A stretch of 15,954 bases of DNA from the NCBI GenBank assembly GCA_026982255.1, contig JALSHL010000184.1, positions 1-15,954 of the forward strand. The letters are read 5' to 3'. Shown piece by piece: positions 6,901 to 14,168 of the stretch (the stretch's first letter is position 1; each line of letters begins with the position of its first letter). A program made the translations under genes and the position numbers. The notes beneath the pieces were generated by a model. That model saw only the letters and a list, made by a program, of their open reading frames with translations, searched no databases and was not told the DNA's origin. The stretch is from Paracoccaceae bacterium. Lineage in GTDB: Bacteria > Pseudomonadota > Alphaproteobacteria > Rhodobacterales > Rhodobacteraceae.

Positions 6901-8454
6901 AACCGCGCTCGGGGTGTCGTCACCCATGGAGGCCAGCACTTCCTTGGCGTCCTCGACCATCGGGTGCAGGATCATTTCCAGTTCCTCGATGGTATAGCCG
7001 GCAGCGATCTGGCGTTTGCGCAGGTCCTCGCCGGTGAATTTCGGCTGTTCGTCCACGCCGTCGGTGATTTTCTCGAGGTCGGTGATTTTCTTCACCCACT
7101 CGTCAAACGGCTGGCTGGCGGCGAGCATGTCCTTGAGGTCCACGTCGTGCCAGAGCTTGCCCTCTTCCATATCGACGGCCAGCATCTGCCCGGGGCCAAG
7201 CGCGCCCTTCTCGACGATTTTCAACTCGTCGACCGGCACCATGCCTGCCTCGGAGCCGGCAATCACCAGACCGTCGCCGGTAACGACATAACGCATGGGG
7301 CGCAGGCCGTTGCGGTCCATGCCGGCGGCGACCCAGCGTCCGTCGGTCATGGCAAGGGCGGCGGGGCCGTCCCACGGCTCGATCACCGAGTTGGCATAGG
7401 AATACATGTCCTGCCATGCCTGCGGAATCGCGGTGGCCATGTTGGTCCAGCTTTCGGGCACCAGCATGGTTTTGACCATCGGCGCGGAGCGACCGGCGCG
7501 CACCATCATCTCGAACACCGAATCCAGCGCGGCGGAGTCGGATGCGCCATGCGCGATCACCGGCTTGATGTCCTCGGCCAGATCACCGAAGGCGTTGGAG
7601 GCCATGCGGATCTCGTGGCTTTTCATCCAGTTGACGTTGCCCTTGAGGGTGTTGATCTCTCCATTGTGGGCCAGCATACGGAAGGGCTGCGCCAGCCACC
7701 ACTGCGGGAAGGTGTTGGTGGAATAGCGCTGGTGATAGATGGCAAAGGCGCTCTCGAAGCGTTCGTCCATCAGATCGGGGAAGAAAACCGCGACCTGTTC
7801 GGCCAGCATCATGCCCTTGTAGATGATCGAGCGGCAGGAGAGCGAAGCCACATACAGGCCGTCGATCAGGGCGGCGGCGGCGGCCTTTTCGATACGGCGG
7901 CGGATGACGTAAAGCTCGCGCTCGAAGGTTTCCTCGTCCACACCCTTGGAGTTGGAGATCAGGATCTGCTCGATCTCCGGCCGGGTGGCGTTGGCTTTCT
8001 CGCCAAGGCAAGAGATATCCACGGGCACATGGCGCCAGCCATAGATGTAGTAGCCCATGCGCAGGACTTCGGATTCGACGATTGTGCGGCATTTTTCCTG
8101 TGCGGCGAAATCGGTGCGCGGCAGGAAAATCTGGCCGACGGCGATCAGATTGTCGTCCGGCTCGTGGCCGGTGCGCCGGATCTGGTCGTAAAAGAATTTT
8201 ACCGGAATCTGGACGTGGATGCCGGCCCCGTCGCCGGTTTTTCCGTCCGCATCCACGGCGCCGCGATGCCATACGGCCTTCAGCGCCGCAATGCCGTTTT
8301 CCACCACCTGACGGCGCGGTTTGCCGTCGATGGAGACCACCAGACCAACCCCGCAGGAGGCGTGTTCGTCATCCTCGCGATACATGCCGCAGCAGGAGAG
8401 TTCCTTGCGTTTGGCCTCGTATTCCGCGGCCCATTTTTCGTCGAATTCGGTCAT
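3931..8454 (-). CDS. gltB: Glutamate synthase (NADPH) large subunit
   Basis: With GltD this subunit converts glutamine and 2-oxoglutarate into two glutamates in the cytoplasm, the second step of ammonium assimilation. The protein has 1507 residues, typical of bacterial GltB. A short propeptide (1-33) precedes Cys34 of SCGVGL, the glutaminase nucleophile once the propeptide is removed. The class II amidotransferase domain runs to about 430 and contains HNGEINTLKGN. A central linking domain follows. The FMN-binding barrel begins near 870 (GMSLGALSPEAH). The 3Fe-4S cluster cysteines are 1129, 1135 and 1140 in CIMVRQCQSNTC, with the usual C-x5-C-x4-C spacing. A C-terminal GXGXG beta-helix ends near 1460. 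The start overlaps the gltD stop by 4 nt (ATGA), with GGAGG 7 nt upstream. A hairpin terminator follows the stop. No defects seen. Confidence 0.98.
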   Translation of the reverse strand: MTEFDEKWAAEYEAKRKELSCCGMYREDDEHASCGVGLVVSIDGKPRRQVVENGIAALKAVWHRGAVDADGKTGDGAGIHVQIPVKFFYDQIRRTGHEPDDNLIAVGQIFLPRTDFAAQEKCRTIVESEVLRMGYYIYGWRHVPVDISCLGEKANATRPEIEQILISNSKGVDEETFERELYVIRRRIEKAAAAALIDGLYVASLSCRSIIYKGMMLAEQVAVFFPDLMDERFESAFAIYHQRYSTNTFPQWWLAQPFRMLAHNGEINTLKGNVNWMKSHEIRMASNAFGDLAEDIKPVIAHGASDSAALDSVFEMMVRAGRSAPMVKTMLVPESWTNMATAIPQAWQDMYSYANSVIEPWDGPAALAMTDGRWVAAGMDRNGLRPMRYVVTGDGLVIAGSEAGMVPVDELKIVEKGALGPGQMLAVDMEEGKLWHDVDLKDMLAASQPFDEWVKKITDLEKITDGVDEQPKFTGEDLRKRQIAAGYTIEELEMILHPMVEDAKEVLASMGDDTPSAVLSERYRPLSHYFRQNFSQVTNPPIDSLREFRVMSLKTRFGNLKNVLDQDSSQTEILTLDSPFVSNGRFAAMMKYFGDSAITIDCTFPVGGSLQEELDRIQTEAEEAVRAGIAHIVLTDSHQNEEKVPMPMILATSAVHSWLVQKGLRTFTSLNVRSAECIDPHYFAVLIGAGASTVNAYLALDSLADRIERGLLDMSLDEAKDRYREAINQGLLKIMSKMGISVISSYRGGLNFEAVGLSRSLVAEYFPGMHSRISGIGISGIERKISEIHAKGWRTRTDILPIGGFYKARANGEPHAWGARSMHLMQSACDQGSFKLWQQYSAEMQSRPPIHLRDLLDFKQGLEPVPLEEVESITSIRKRFVTPGMSLGALSPEAHKTLNIAMNRIGAKSDSGEGGEDPAHFHPEPNGDNPSAKIKQVASGRFGVTAEYLNQCEELEIKVAQGAKPGEGGQLPGIKVTELIARLRHSTPGVTLISPPPHHDIYSIEDLAQLIYDLKQINPRAKVCVKLVASSGVGTIAAGVAKAKADVILISGHNGGTGASPATSIKFAGLPWEMGLTEAHQVLAMNNLRDRVTMRTDGGLRTGRDIVIAAMMGAEEFGIGTAALIAMGCIMVRQCQSNTCPVGVCVQDERLRKKFTGTADKVVNLITFYAQEVREILASIGARSLDEVIGRADLLTQVSRGAAHLDDLDLNPLLISVSEAGEIEYDRSKPRQSVPDTLDAQIVEDAQPFFKEGEKMQLSYTVQNTHRTVGTRVSSHIVQRFGMRNSLQPDHLTIKLTGSAGQSLGAFAAPGLKIEVSGDANDYVGKGLSGGVITVRPRLECPLVAEENTIIGNTVLYGATDGKLFANGRAGERFCVRNSGAEVVVEGCGSNGCEYMTGGVAVILGSIGDNFGAGMTGGMAYIFDPDNEAETRVNDETVTIQPVQSRYWEAQLKDLIEQHVKETRSAKGIDILRRWDEMLPHFKQLCPKEMLSRIPHPLNDNIHEKSA

Positions 8455-9872
8455 TGTTTGCCCTCCAGATAGGCGGCGATACGATCGGCGGCTTCGCGCC
8501 CGTCGTGGATCGCCCAGACAACAAGGCTGGCGCCGCGCACGATGTCGCCGGCGGCGTAAACGCCCTCGATGCTGGTTTCATAGGTGGTGAAGTCGGCCTT
8601 GACGGTGCCCCAGCGGGTCACTTCCAGTTCCGGCGTGTCCCAGAGTGCCGGCAGTTCCTCCGGCTCGAAACCCAGCGCCTTGATCACCAGATCGGCGGGC
8701 TCGGTATACTCCGCGCCCTCGATCGGTTCGGGCGACTGGCGGCCGGAAGCGTCGGCGGCGCCGAGGCGCATTTTCTGCACGATGACGCCGGAAACGGTGT
8801 CCTCGCCGGTGAAACCTTTCGGCGCGGCAAGCCAGACGAATTCGACGCCTTCTTCTTCGGCATTCTGTGTTTCGCGCACGGAACCGGGCATGTTGGCACG
8901 GTCGCGGCGATACAGGCATTTGACGGATTTCGCGCCCTGCCGGATGGCGGTGCGCACACAGTCCATGGCGGTGTCGCCGCCGCCGATAACGACCACGTTC
9001 TTGCCCTTGGCGTTCAATTCTCCGCTGTCGATTTCCGGCACCTCGTCGCCGAAATTCAGGTGGTTGCTGGCGGTCAGGTAGTCCAGCGCCTTGACGATTC
9101 CGCCAAGTCCCGCACCCGGCCCGCCGAGGTCGCGGGATTTGTAGACGCCGGTGGCAATCAGAACCGCATCGTGTTTCTTGCGCAGGTCGGCAAAGGAGAT
9201 GTCCTCGCCCACGTTGCAGTTGGTGACGATCTCGATCCCGCTGCCGGTAAGCTGGTCGATGCGCCGCATCACTACGTCCTTTTCCAGCTTGAAACCGGGG
9301 ATGCCGTAGGTCAGCAAGCCGCCTGCGCGGTCGTTGCGGTCGTAGACGGTGACCTTGTAGCCGAGGCGGCGCAGACGGTCGGCCGCGGCCAGCCCGCCCG
9401 GACCGGCCCCGATGATGCCGACGCTTTTGTCGATTTCCTCGAACGGGGTGGCCGGTTTGACCCAGCCGTTTTCCCATGCGGTGTCGGTGATATATTTTTC
9501 CACCGCGCCGATGGTTACGGTCTCGAAACCGGCCTGCTCGATCACGCAGTTGCCTTCGCACAGGCGGTCCTGCGGACAGATACGGCCGCAAATCTCGGGG
9601 AAGGTGTTGGTGGCCTGACTGAGCTGGTAGGCCTCCTCCAGACGTCCGGTGGCGGTCAGGCGCAGCCAGTCGGGGATGTTGTTGTGCAACGGGCAGTGGG
9701 ACTGGCAGTAGGGCACACCGCATTGCGAACAGCGGCTGGCCTGCTCTTCGGCCTTGGCCTCGATGAATTCGGCATAGATTTCATGATAATCCCCGCGCCG
9801 CGCTTCGGCATCCCGTTTGCTCGGCATATCCCGCGGAACATCAACGAATTTCAACATAGGCTGTTGCGCCAT
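8451..9872 (-). CDS. gltD: Glutamate synthase (NADPH) small subunit
   Basis: This subunit oxidises NADPH through FAD and passes electrons via iron-sulfur clusters to GltB. I chose the start at 9872 (473 residues), since it has GGGAG 8 nt upstream and gives the usual beginning MAQQPMLKFVDV. The frame opens 40 codons earlier, but that extension is not GltD-like. N-terminal cysteines 48, 51, 56 and 60 and the later group 95, 99, 105 and 109 (CGRICPQDRLC) bind two 4Fe-4S clusters. GAGPGG (155-160) is the FAD-binding turn, GGGDTAMD (297-304) belongs to the NADPH site, and EGVYAAGDIVRGASLV lies near the C-terminus. gltD is the first gene of the unit and overlaps gltB by 4 nt, which should favour matched synthesis. 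The order gltD-gltB is the reverse of that in E. coli. Confidence 0.97.
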   Translation of the reverse strand: MAQQPMLKFVDVPRDMPSKRDAEARRGDYHEIYAEFIEAKAEEQASRCSQCGVPYCQSHCPLHNNIPDWLRLTATGRLEEAYQLSQATNTFPEICGRICPQDRLCEGNCVIEQAGFETVTIGAVEKYITDTAWENGWVKPATPFEEIDKSVGIIGAGPGGLAAADRLRRLGYKVTVYDRNDRAGGLLTYGIPGFKLEKDVVMRRIDQLTGSGIEIVTNCNVGEDISFADLRKKHDAVLIATGVYKSRDLGGPGAGLGGIVKALDYLTASNHLNFGDEVPEIDSGELNAKGKNVVVIGGGDTAMDCVRTAIRQGAKSVKCLYRRDRANMPGSVRETQNAEEEGVEFVWLAAPKGFTGEDTVSGVIVQKMRLGAADASGRQSPEPIEGAEYTEPADLVIKALGFEPEELPALWDTPELEVTRWGTVKADFTTYETSIEGVYAAGDIVRGASLVVWAIHDGREAADRIAAYLEGKQ

Positions 9873-9932
9873 TCGGGTTTCTCCCATCCCAGTCCAGTCA
9901 GAAGTCCGTTGATAACGCGGGGGGATTGGCCA

Positions 9933-9963
9933 TAAAAGACAGGATTGCTTACCTATTGTCAAA
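9933..9963 (-). promoter_or_regulatory. Predicted promoter of gltDB
   Basis: On the minus strand a perfect -35 hexamer TTGACA (9958-9963) is followed, after 19 bp, by TTTTAT (9933-9938); TCTTTT at 17 bp spacing is the alternative. Transcription would start near 9926, leaving a leader of about 55 nt before the gltD start. The -35 is strong and the -10 moderate. No clear NtrC or Lrp operator was recognised. Confidence 0.45.
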
Positions 9964-9975
9964 AAATACCACAGA

Positions 9976-9987
9976 AATCCGGATTTT
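9976..9987. promoter_or_regulatory. Palindrome AAATCCGGATTT in the gltD-uppP divergent spacer
   Basis: This is a perfect 12-bp palindrome directly upstream of the predicted gltD -35 element, within the 220-bp divergent spacer. The position suits a dimeric regulator of gltDB. I know of no regulator with this consensus, so the role is inference; in so A+T-rich a spacer, chance is possible. Confidence 0.3.
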
Positions 9988-10021
9988 TTCATATTTAATT
10001 CACAAACTAGGTATTACATAC

Positions 10022-10050
10022 TTACCAAATTTTGTGTATCAGGTTGTAAT
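10022..10050 (+). promoter_or_regulatory. Predicted promoter of uppP
   Basis: TTACCA (10022-10027) and TGTAAT (10045-10050) are separated by 17 bp and match the sigma-70 consensus at four and five of six positions. Transcription would start near 10057, about 36 nt before the uppP start codon. Confidence 0.4.
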
Positions 10051-10092
10051 CCGCAGCATTTTCGTGCAGCGCATCCAGATAACGGAGTCGCC

Positions 10093-10896
10093 ATGCCCTT
10101 GTTTCACCTGCTTATCCTCGCCCTGATTCAGGGTATCACCGAGTTTTTGCCGGTCTCTTCCTCGGCGCATTTGATTTTGTTGCCGGCACTCACCGATCTT
10201 GCCGATCAGGGGCTGGAACTGGATGTCGCCGTGCATATCGGCACACTGGCGGCGGTCATCCTGTATTTCCGCAAGGAGGTTCTGCTCGCGCTCAAGGGCA
10301 CAGGCGATCTGCTGCGTGGCGATTTTCGGTCGGGAGGTGCGCGTCTGGCGCTCAATCTGGTGATTGCCACGGTTCCGGTGGTGATTGTCGGCTTCCTGCT
10401 CAAGGTAACGGGGCTGGTGGATGCGATGCGCTCGGTCGCGGTAATCGGATGGACCATGCTGGTTTTCGGGCTGGTGCTGTATTTTACCGACCAGCGCGGC
10501 CGGCAGGAACGGGAACTGGCGCAATGGACCTTGCGCGAGGCGGTGATATTGGGGCTATGGCAGGCGCTGGCGCTGATTCCGGGCACATCCCGTTCCGGAG
10601 CGACAATCTCGGGTGCGCGAATGCTCGGGTATGATCGCACGAATGCGGCGCGTATTTCTATGCTGATGTCTATTCCGACGATTATGGCCTCGGGCGTTTT
10701 GCTCGGGATAGATGTTGTCGAGCAGGGCGATGCCCTTGTGATGCGCGATCTGTCCATTGCCGCGGGCATGGCCTTTGTCGCGGCATTGCTGGCGCTGTCC
10801 CTGATGTTGCGTCTGCTGCGCAGCGTGAGCTTTACACCCTATGTTATCTATCGGGTGCTGCTTGGTGTGGTTCTGCTAGCCCTTGCCTACACGTAG
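10093..10896 (+). CDS. uppP: Undecaprenyl-diphosphatase UppP (BacA family)
   Basis: This integral membrane enzyme removes a phosphate from undecaprenyl diphosphate, recycling the lipid carrier used for peptidoglycan and surface polysaccharides; high levels confer bacitracin resistance in other bacteria. The protein has 267 residues, the usual length. The two signature motifs are present: QGITEFLPVSSSAHL (13-27; Glu17, Ser22-24, His26) and PGTSRSGAT (163-171; Arg167). Multiple hydrophobic segments fit the known fold of about eight membrane helices. The ATG start is preceded by GGAG with a 5-nt spacing. The gene stands alone on the plus strand, divergent from gltD, and its last 21 nt overlap the 3' end of the convergent NDUFA9-like gene. 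Confidence 0.96.
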   Translation: MPLFHLLILALIQGITEFLPVSSSAHLILLPALTDLADQGLELDVAVHIGTLAAVILYFRKEVLLALKGTGDLLRGDFRSGGARLALNLVIATVPVVIVGFLLKVTGLVDAMRSVAVIGWTMLVFGLVLYFTDQRGRQERELAQWTLREAVILGLWQALALIPGTSRSGATISGARMLGYDRTNAARISMLMSIPTIMASGVLLGIDVVEQGDALVMRDLSIAAGMAFVAALLALSLMLRLLRSVSFTPYVIYRVLLGVVLLALAYT

Positions 10897-11874
10897 GTTT
10901 CTGGCGGAATCCACGATCTCGGTATATTGTCCGCCCGGACGGAAAGCATAGAGGTAATCCTCAAGAATCGCATCCATTGCTGTCGGCTTGATCCCGAGGT
11001 CGTCCAGGGTTCTGGCATCTTCGGCAACCACATTGTCATACTGCAACAGTTTGACCTGATCGCGGGTGATCATGGCCGGCATCAGGCCGCCGGTCATTTT
11101 GGAAGCCATGTCGAAAACCCAGCCCAACAGCCGCGCATACCAGAGCGGCAGATTGATGACCAACGCCTTGCGCTCGATCACCTTCAGCATACGCTTGGCG
11201 AGATCGCGCAGGGTTTCGACATCCGGTCCGCCGAGTTCATAGATACCGGCGGGCACATCGCTTGTAAGTGCCCGTTCGGCGGCGGCGGCAACGTCGTCAA
11301 CGTAAACCGGCTGAAATTTCGAATCCGCGCCGACAAGCGGCACAATGCGGGTCATGCGGGCAATGGCGGCGAAACGGTTGAAAAACCGGTCCTCGGTTCC
11401 GAACACTACGGAGGGGCGCAGGATGACCACATCGGGAAAGGCATGGCGCACAGCGGCCTCGCCCTTGGCTTTGCTGCGGGCATAGGCGCTCTCGCTGTTT
11501 TCATCCGCGCCGATGGCGGAAATATGGACAAGGCGTTTCACACCGGCAGCGGCTGCGATGCTGGCGATGCGCCCGGCGGCTTCGGAATGGATGGCATTGA
11601 ATTTCTGGCGACTGGTTTCCTGCAGGATGCCAACGCAGTCGACAACCGCATCGGCTCCGTCGATCGCACGCTTGACCGAGTCCCGGTCCCGCACATTGGC
11701 GAGGATCGGCTCTACCTGTCCGACCACGCCGTAGGTGCGCACGAACAGTGCCTCGTTCGGGCGGCGCACGGCCACCCGCACCCGCCAGCCCTGCCGCGCC
11801 ATACGATTGGCGATATAGCGGCCCACAAAGCCGGAGCCGCCGAAAATAGTCACGATGGGGGGTGTGCTGGACAT
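10876..11874 (-). CDS. NDUFA9-like NAD(P)-binding SDR protein (complex I-associated family)
   Basis: The protein has 332 residues and belongs to the atypical short-chain dehydrogenase group. A Rossmann fold begins with IFGGSGFVGR (10-19). VHISAIGAD (116-124) and YARSK (131-135) provide Ser, Tyr and Lys in the classical SDR positions, and LRPSVVFG (152-159) follows. Known: proteins of this type in alphaproteobacteria resemble the mitochondrial complex I accessory subunit NDUFA9. A role in NADH dehydrogenase assembly or stability is inferred from that likeness, not from the neighbourhood, since no nuo gene is visible. The ATG start is supported by GGGAG 8 nt upstream. Its end overlaps the uppP end by 21 nt on the opposite strand. 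A different NAD(P)-dependent sugar epimerase-like function is the main alternative. Confidence 0.88.
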   Translation of the reverse strand: MSSTPPIVTIFGGSGFVGRYIANRMARQGWRVRVAVRRPNEALFVRTYGVVGQVEPILANVRDRDSVKRAIDGADAVVDCVGILQETSRQKFNAIHSEAAGRIASIAAAAGVKRLVHISAIGADENSESAYARSKAKGEAAVRHAFPDVVILRPSVVFGTEDRFFNRFAAIARMTRIVPLVGADSKFQPVYVDDVAAAAERALTSDVPAGIYELGGPDVETLRDLAKRMLKVIERKALVINLPLWYARLLGWVFDMASKMTGGLMPAMITRDQVKLLQYDNVVAEDARTLDDLGIKPTAMDAILEDYLYAFRPGGQYTEIVDSARNLRVGKG

Positions 11875-12029
11875 GGAAGAGACTCCCTTGATGCGGTTTG
11901 GCTATGCATACCGCTGAACACCGTCGCGAACAAGGTGAAATTCCGGCGTATAGACGGTGTTGCCAGAGGGGGAAGTTGCCATGTCGCAGGAAAAAAACCG
12001 AAATTGCAAAGATTCCCCCGTTCGCCCCG

Positions 12030-12057
12030 TTGACACCCCCCGCATGGCGGGTTAATT
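12030..12057 (+). promoter_or_regulatory. Promoter of tRNA-Leu
   Basis: A perfect -35 TTGACA (12030-12035), a 16-bp spacer and TTAATT (12052-12057) lie 16 bp before the tRNA. The G+C-rich spacer contains the small inverted repeat CCCGC/GCGGG. Transcription would start near 12064, giving a 10-nt leader, as is usual for a single tRNA gene. Confidence 0.6.
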
Positions 12058-12073
12058 GCCCCTCACGACACCT

Positions 12074-12160
12074 GCCCAGGTGGCGGAATTGGTAGACGCG
12101 CTAGCTTCAGGTGCTAGTGTCCTTATGGACGTGGAAGTTCGAGTCTTCTCCTGGGCACCA
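12074..12160 (+). tRNA. tRNA-Leu(CAG)
   Basis: This 87-nt class II tRNA is complete. The acceptor stem GCCCAGG pairs with CCTGGGC, followed by discriminator A and encoded CCA. The anticodon stem CTAGC/GCTAG encloses the loop TTCAGGT, with anticodon CAG at 12108-12110. A long variable arm (TGTCCTTATGGACG), typical of Leu and Ser tRNAs, precedes the T arm, whose loop TTCGAGT keeps A58. It decodes CUG, normally the most used leucine codon in G+C-rich genomes. It has its own promoter and terminator. There is no sign of an element integrated here. Confidence 0.97.
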
Positions 12161-12190
12161 AATCCTCTTTTCTAGCGGAAAGACGATGCA

Positions 12191-12213
12191 AACGGCCCTT
12201 GCGGGCCGTTTTT
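12191..12213 (+). terminator. Intrinsic terminator after tRNA-Leu
   Basis: AACGGCCC (12191-12198) pairs perfectly with GGGCCGTT (12203-12210) across a TTGC loop, ending in five T residues (12209-12213). It lies about 30 nt past the tRNA. It also sits just beyond the end of the convergent Omp85-type gene, where three A residues before the stem give a weaker signal for that strand. Confidence 0.85.
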
Positions 12214-12225
12214 GATTTCGGCAGC

Positions 12226-13350
12226 CTAGAACGACGTCGAGAAGGTCAGGGAAACCGGCTGCGTGATGTCGTAGGGTTGGCGCAGATAGGCATCGGCCCA
12301 GCTCAGGCGCAGATTGCCGAACGGGCCGACCCATGACAGGCTGATGCCATAGCTGGCGCGCCAGTTCAGGGAATCGTCAACGAGCGGCATGGCGCCACCT
12401 GTGGTGTTTTGCAGGTCCCAGACGCTGCCGCCCTCCCAGAAAATACCGCCGTAAACGGTGCCGCTGCGGGTTTCGAACATCGGGAAATCGGTGGCGATGC
12501 TGGCGGCGGCATAGGTTTCGCCGCCAAGCGGGGAGTTGACCGGTCCGGCGAAGTCGCGCGGGCCGAGGCCGCCGAAGGCGAAGCCGCGGGGCAGGTCGTA
12601 GCCAAGGAAGGCGCGGTCGGTGATGCGGATGGCGTTTCCATCCAGCGAACGTATCTGGCCGCCGGTGACGCTGAGACTGGCGATGCCGTTCATCGGCAGC
12701 GGCTGATAGAGCGCGGCGTTGGCGGTCAGGCTGCTCCAGTTTACATCGCCGCCCAGCCCCGCATAGCGTGCGGTTATGCCGAGCGAAACGCCGCTTTCCG
12801 GGCGGATAGGATTGTCGGTGCTGTCGAAATACACGCCGAGTTTTGCGCCCGAAACCGATTGCTGCCCAGCCTCGCCGGCGATCAGCGGAGAAGTGGTCGC
12901 GACTACGTCGGACAAGGTGTCGTCATAGAAAAAATATCCGGCGGCAACATTCAGCTGTTCGTTCACGGAAAACCGTAGATCGGCATCAATGCCGGCACGC
13001 CGGATGTTATAGGCCGCGTCCTGCCATTTGCGTTCGTCCAGATAGACCGAGATGTCCAGTTCGGGGGCAATCGCGCTGCCTGCGAGCGGAAGGGTAAAGC
13101 CGGTGTCGAGGTCGGCGGAAATACGATAGCCGGAGCGGCTGTATTCGGCGGACAGGGCCGCGCCGATGCCGGTCCCGAACAGGTTTTCCTCGGAAATGGT
13201 GGCAAAGGCGGTTTCGCCGTAGCGTTCGGAATAGGCCGCACCCAGCGTGATATAGCCGGTGGGGGCGCCGGGATCCTGTGCAACAAGCGGTCCGGCGGTC
13301 AGCGCGGCGGTGCCGAGCACGAGGAGAAACTGATAACTGGTGCGGCTCAT
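12226..13350 (-). CDS. Omp85/BamA-family outer-membrane beta-barrel protein lacking POTRA
   Basis: The protein has 374 residues from the start at 13350, chosen because it gives a clean signal peptide (1-24, cleavage after PLVA) and has GGAG 7 nt upstream. The in-frame ATG 12 codons earlier would overlap the preceding gene. The mature part alternates short amphipathic strands with turns. It carries Omp85 hallmarks: FDSTDNPIRPESG (175-187), PRGF (254-257) inside GYDLPRGFAFGGLGPRDF, NSPLGGETYA, and a C-terminal Phe. Known: in the superfamily the RGF loop folds into the barrel and is needed for function. No POTRA repeats fit before the barrel, so it is unlikely to be BamA itself. As third gene of the operon with a TolC-type protein and an adaptor, it may aid outer-membrane insertion or export; that role is inferred. 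Confidence 0.85.
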   Translation of the reverse strand: MSRTSYQFLLVLGTAALTAGPLVAQDPGAPTGYITLGAAYSERYGETAFATISEENLFGTGIGAALSAEYSRSGYRISADLDTGFTLPLAGSAIAPELDISVYLDERKWQDAAYNIRRAGIDADLRFSVNEQLNVAAGYFFYDDTLSDVVATTSPLIAGEAGQQSVSGAKLGVYFDSTDNPIRPESGVSLGITARYAGLGGDVNWSSLTANAALYQPLPMNGIASLSVTGGQIRSLDGNAIRITDRAFLGYDLPRGFAFGGLGPRDFAGPVNSPLGGETYAAASIATDFPMFETRSGTVYGGIFWEGGSVWDLQNTTGGAMPLVDDSLNWRASYGISLSWVGPFGNLRLSWADAYLRQPYDITQPVSLTFSTSF

Positions 13351-13367
13351 ATCGAGGCTCCGTTGGT

Positions 13368-14168
13368 TTACTGTGCCAGAACGCATTTATAGCCGGGGAG
13401 GATCGTGTCACTCTCCAGCAGGAAATACACGCTGATGGTGTTGGACGACAGGTTCGCCACGGGCGAGACATAGTCGGGCGTGACCGGAACAGGCGCTTGC
13501 CGGTTGCCGTTCACGATGATTTCGGGGGCGGGGTTGTTGGCAATCTCCGCGAGGCGGCCAACGGGGACGAAGGCCTCGACCCGCATCGGGCGGGTGACAT
13601 AGATGGTGGCGACCGGACGGTTCACGACGTTTTCGCCGGGATCGATCAGGTCTTCGCCGACAATGCCGGAAACCGGACTGCGGATGATGGCCTTGGACAG
13701 GACGATACGGGCGCGCTCGGCTTCCTGTCGGGCGAGGGCGAGGTCCTGTTTCTGTCGCAGAACCGTGGATTTTGCCAGTTTGTATTCCAGCAGGGTGCTT
13801 TCATATTCGATGCGGCTGACAGCGCGGTCGGCTACGGCCTTTTCCAGCATTGCCAGCCGGCGGGCAAGCGAATCCCGCTGTGCTTCGGCGGCTTTGACAC
13901 CGTCGTCGAAGGCGGCGCGGGCTTCGGCCAGTTTCAGGTCGGCCTCGGCAAGGCTGGTGTCGAGACGGGCGATGATGTCGCCCTGGTTCACGCGGCTGCC
14001 GGGGCGCACCAGAACTTCGGCAACGATCCCGGGCACCGATGCGCTAAGTTCGACGGTTCTGAGCGGGGTAATGGTGCAGTTGACCGGCTGCTGCGGCATG
14101 GCACTTTGTGCCGAAGCCGTGCCGGCCGACAGTATCAGAGCGGATATCAGAGCCTTGGCCGGTGTCAT
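13368..14168 (-). CDS. HlyD/RND-type periplasmic adaptor protein
   Basis: Such proteins bridge an inner-membrane transporter and a TolC-type channel. This one has 266 residues from the start at 14168, which overlaps the upstream gene by 4 nt (ATGA) and gives a signal peptide (1-20, cleavage after ASA). A lipoyl-like domain is split in two: SVPGIVAEVLVRPGSRVNQG (44-63) and SPVSGIVGEDLIDPGENV (164-181). Between them lies a charged helical hairpin (about 71-158). A short beta-barrel follows, and the protein ends soon after, with little room for a membrane-proximal domain. Cys31 and Cys262 flank the mature protein and may form a disulfide. There is no N-terminal membrane anchor. The gene order TolC-type, adaptor, Omp85-type is compact, so the products are likely to work together. 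The transporter is not in view. Confidence 0.9.
   Translation of the reverse strand: MTPAKALISALILSAGTASAQSAMPQQPVNCTITPLRTVELSASVPGIVAEVLVRPGSRVNQGDIIARLDTSLAEADLKLAEARAAFDDGVKAAEAQRDSLARRLAMLEKAVADRAVSRIEYESTLLEYKLAKSTVLRQKQDLALARQEAERARIVLSKAIIRSPVSGIVGEDLIDPGENVVNRPVATIYVTRPMRVEAFVPVGRLAEIANNPAPEIIVNGNRQAPVPVTPDYVSPVANLSSNTISVYFLLESDTILPGYKCVLAQ

Noticed and set aside
6562..9935. Very long plus-strand frames (636 and 617 codons) opposite gltB and gltD
   Set aside because: They are mirror frames produced by high G+C codon bias. The minus-strand proteins are unmistakable, and the antisense products are His/Gly/Arg-rich without domains.
9873..9992. Upstream ATG giving gltD 40 extra N-terminal residues
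   Set aside because: The extension covers the predicted promoter and leader and is not GltD-like; the ATG at 9872 has a good ribosome binding site and the family's normal N-terminus.
9926..10126. 66-codon plus-strand frame covering the gltD-uppP spacer
   Set aside because: It runs through two predicted promoters, overlaps the uppP start in another frame and lacks protein-like features.
10927..12033. 368-codon plus-strand frame opposite the NDUFA9-like gene
   Set aside because: It is antisense to a gene with a clear Rossmann motif and SDR residues; the translated product has no recognisable features.
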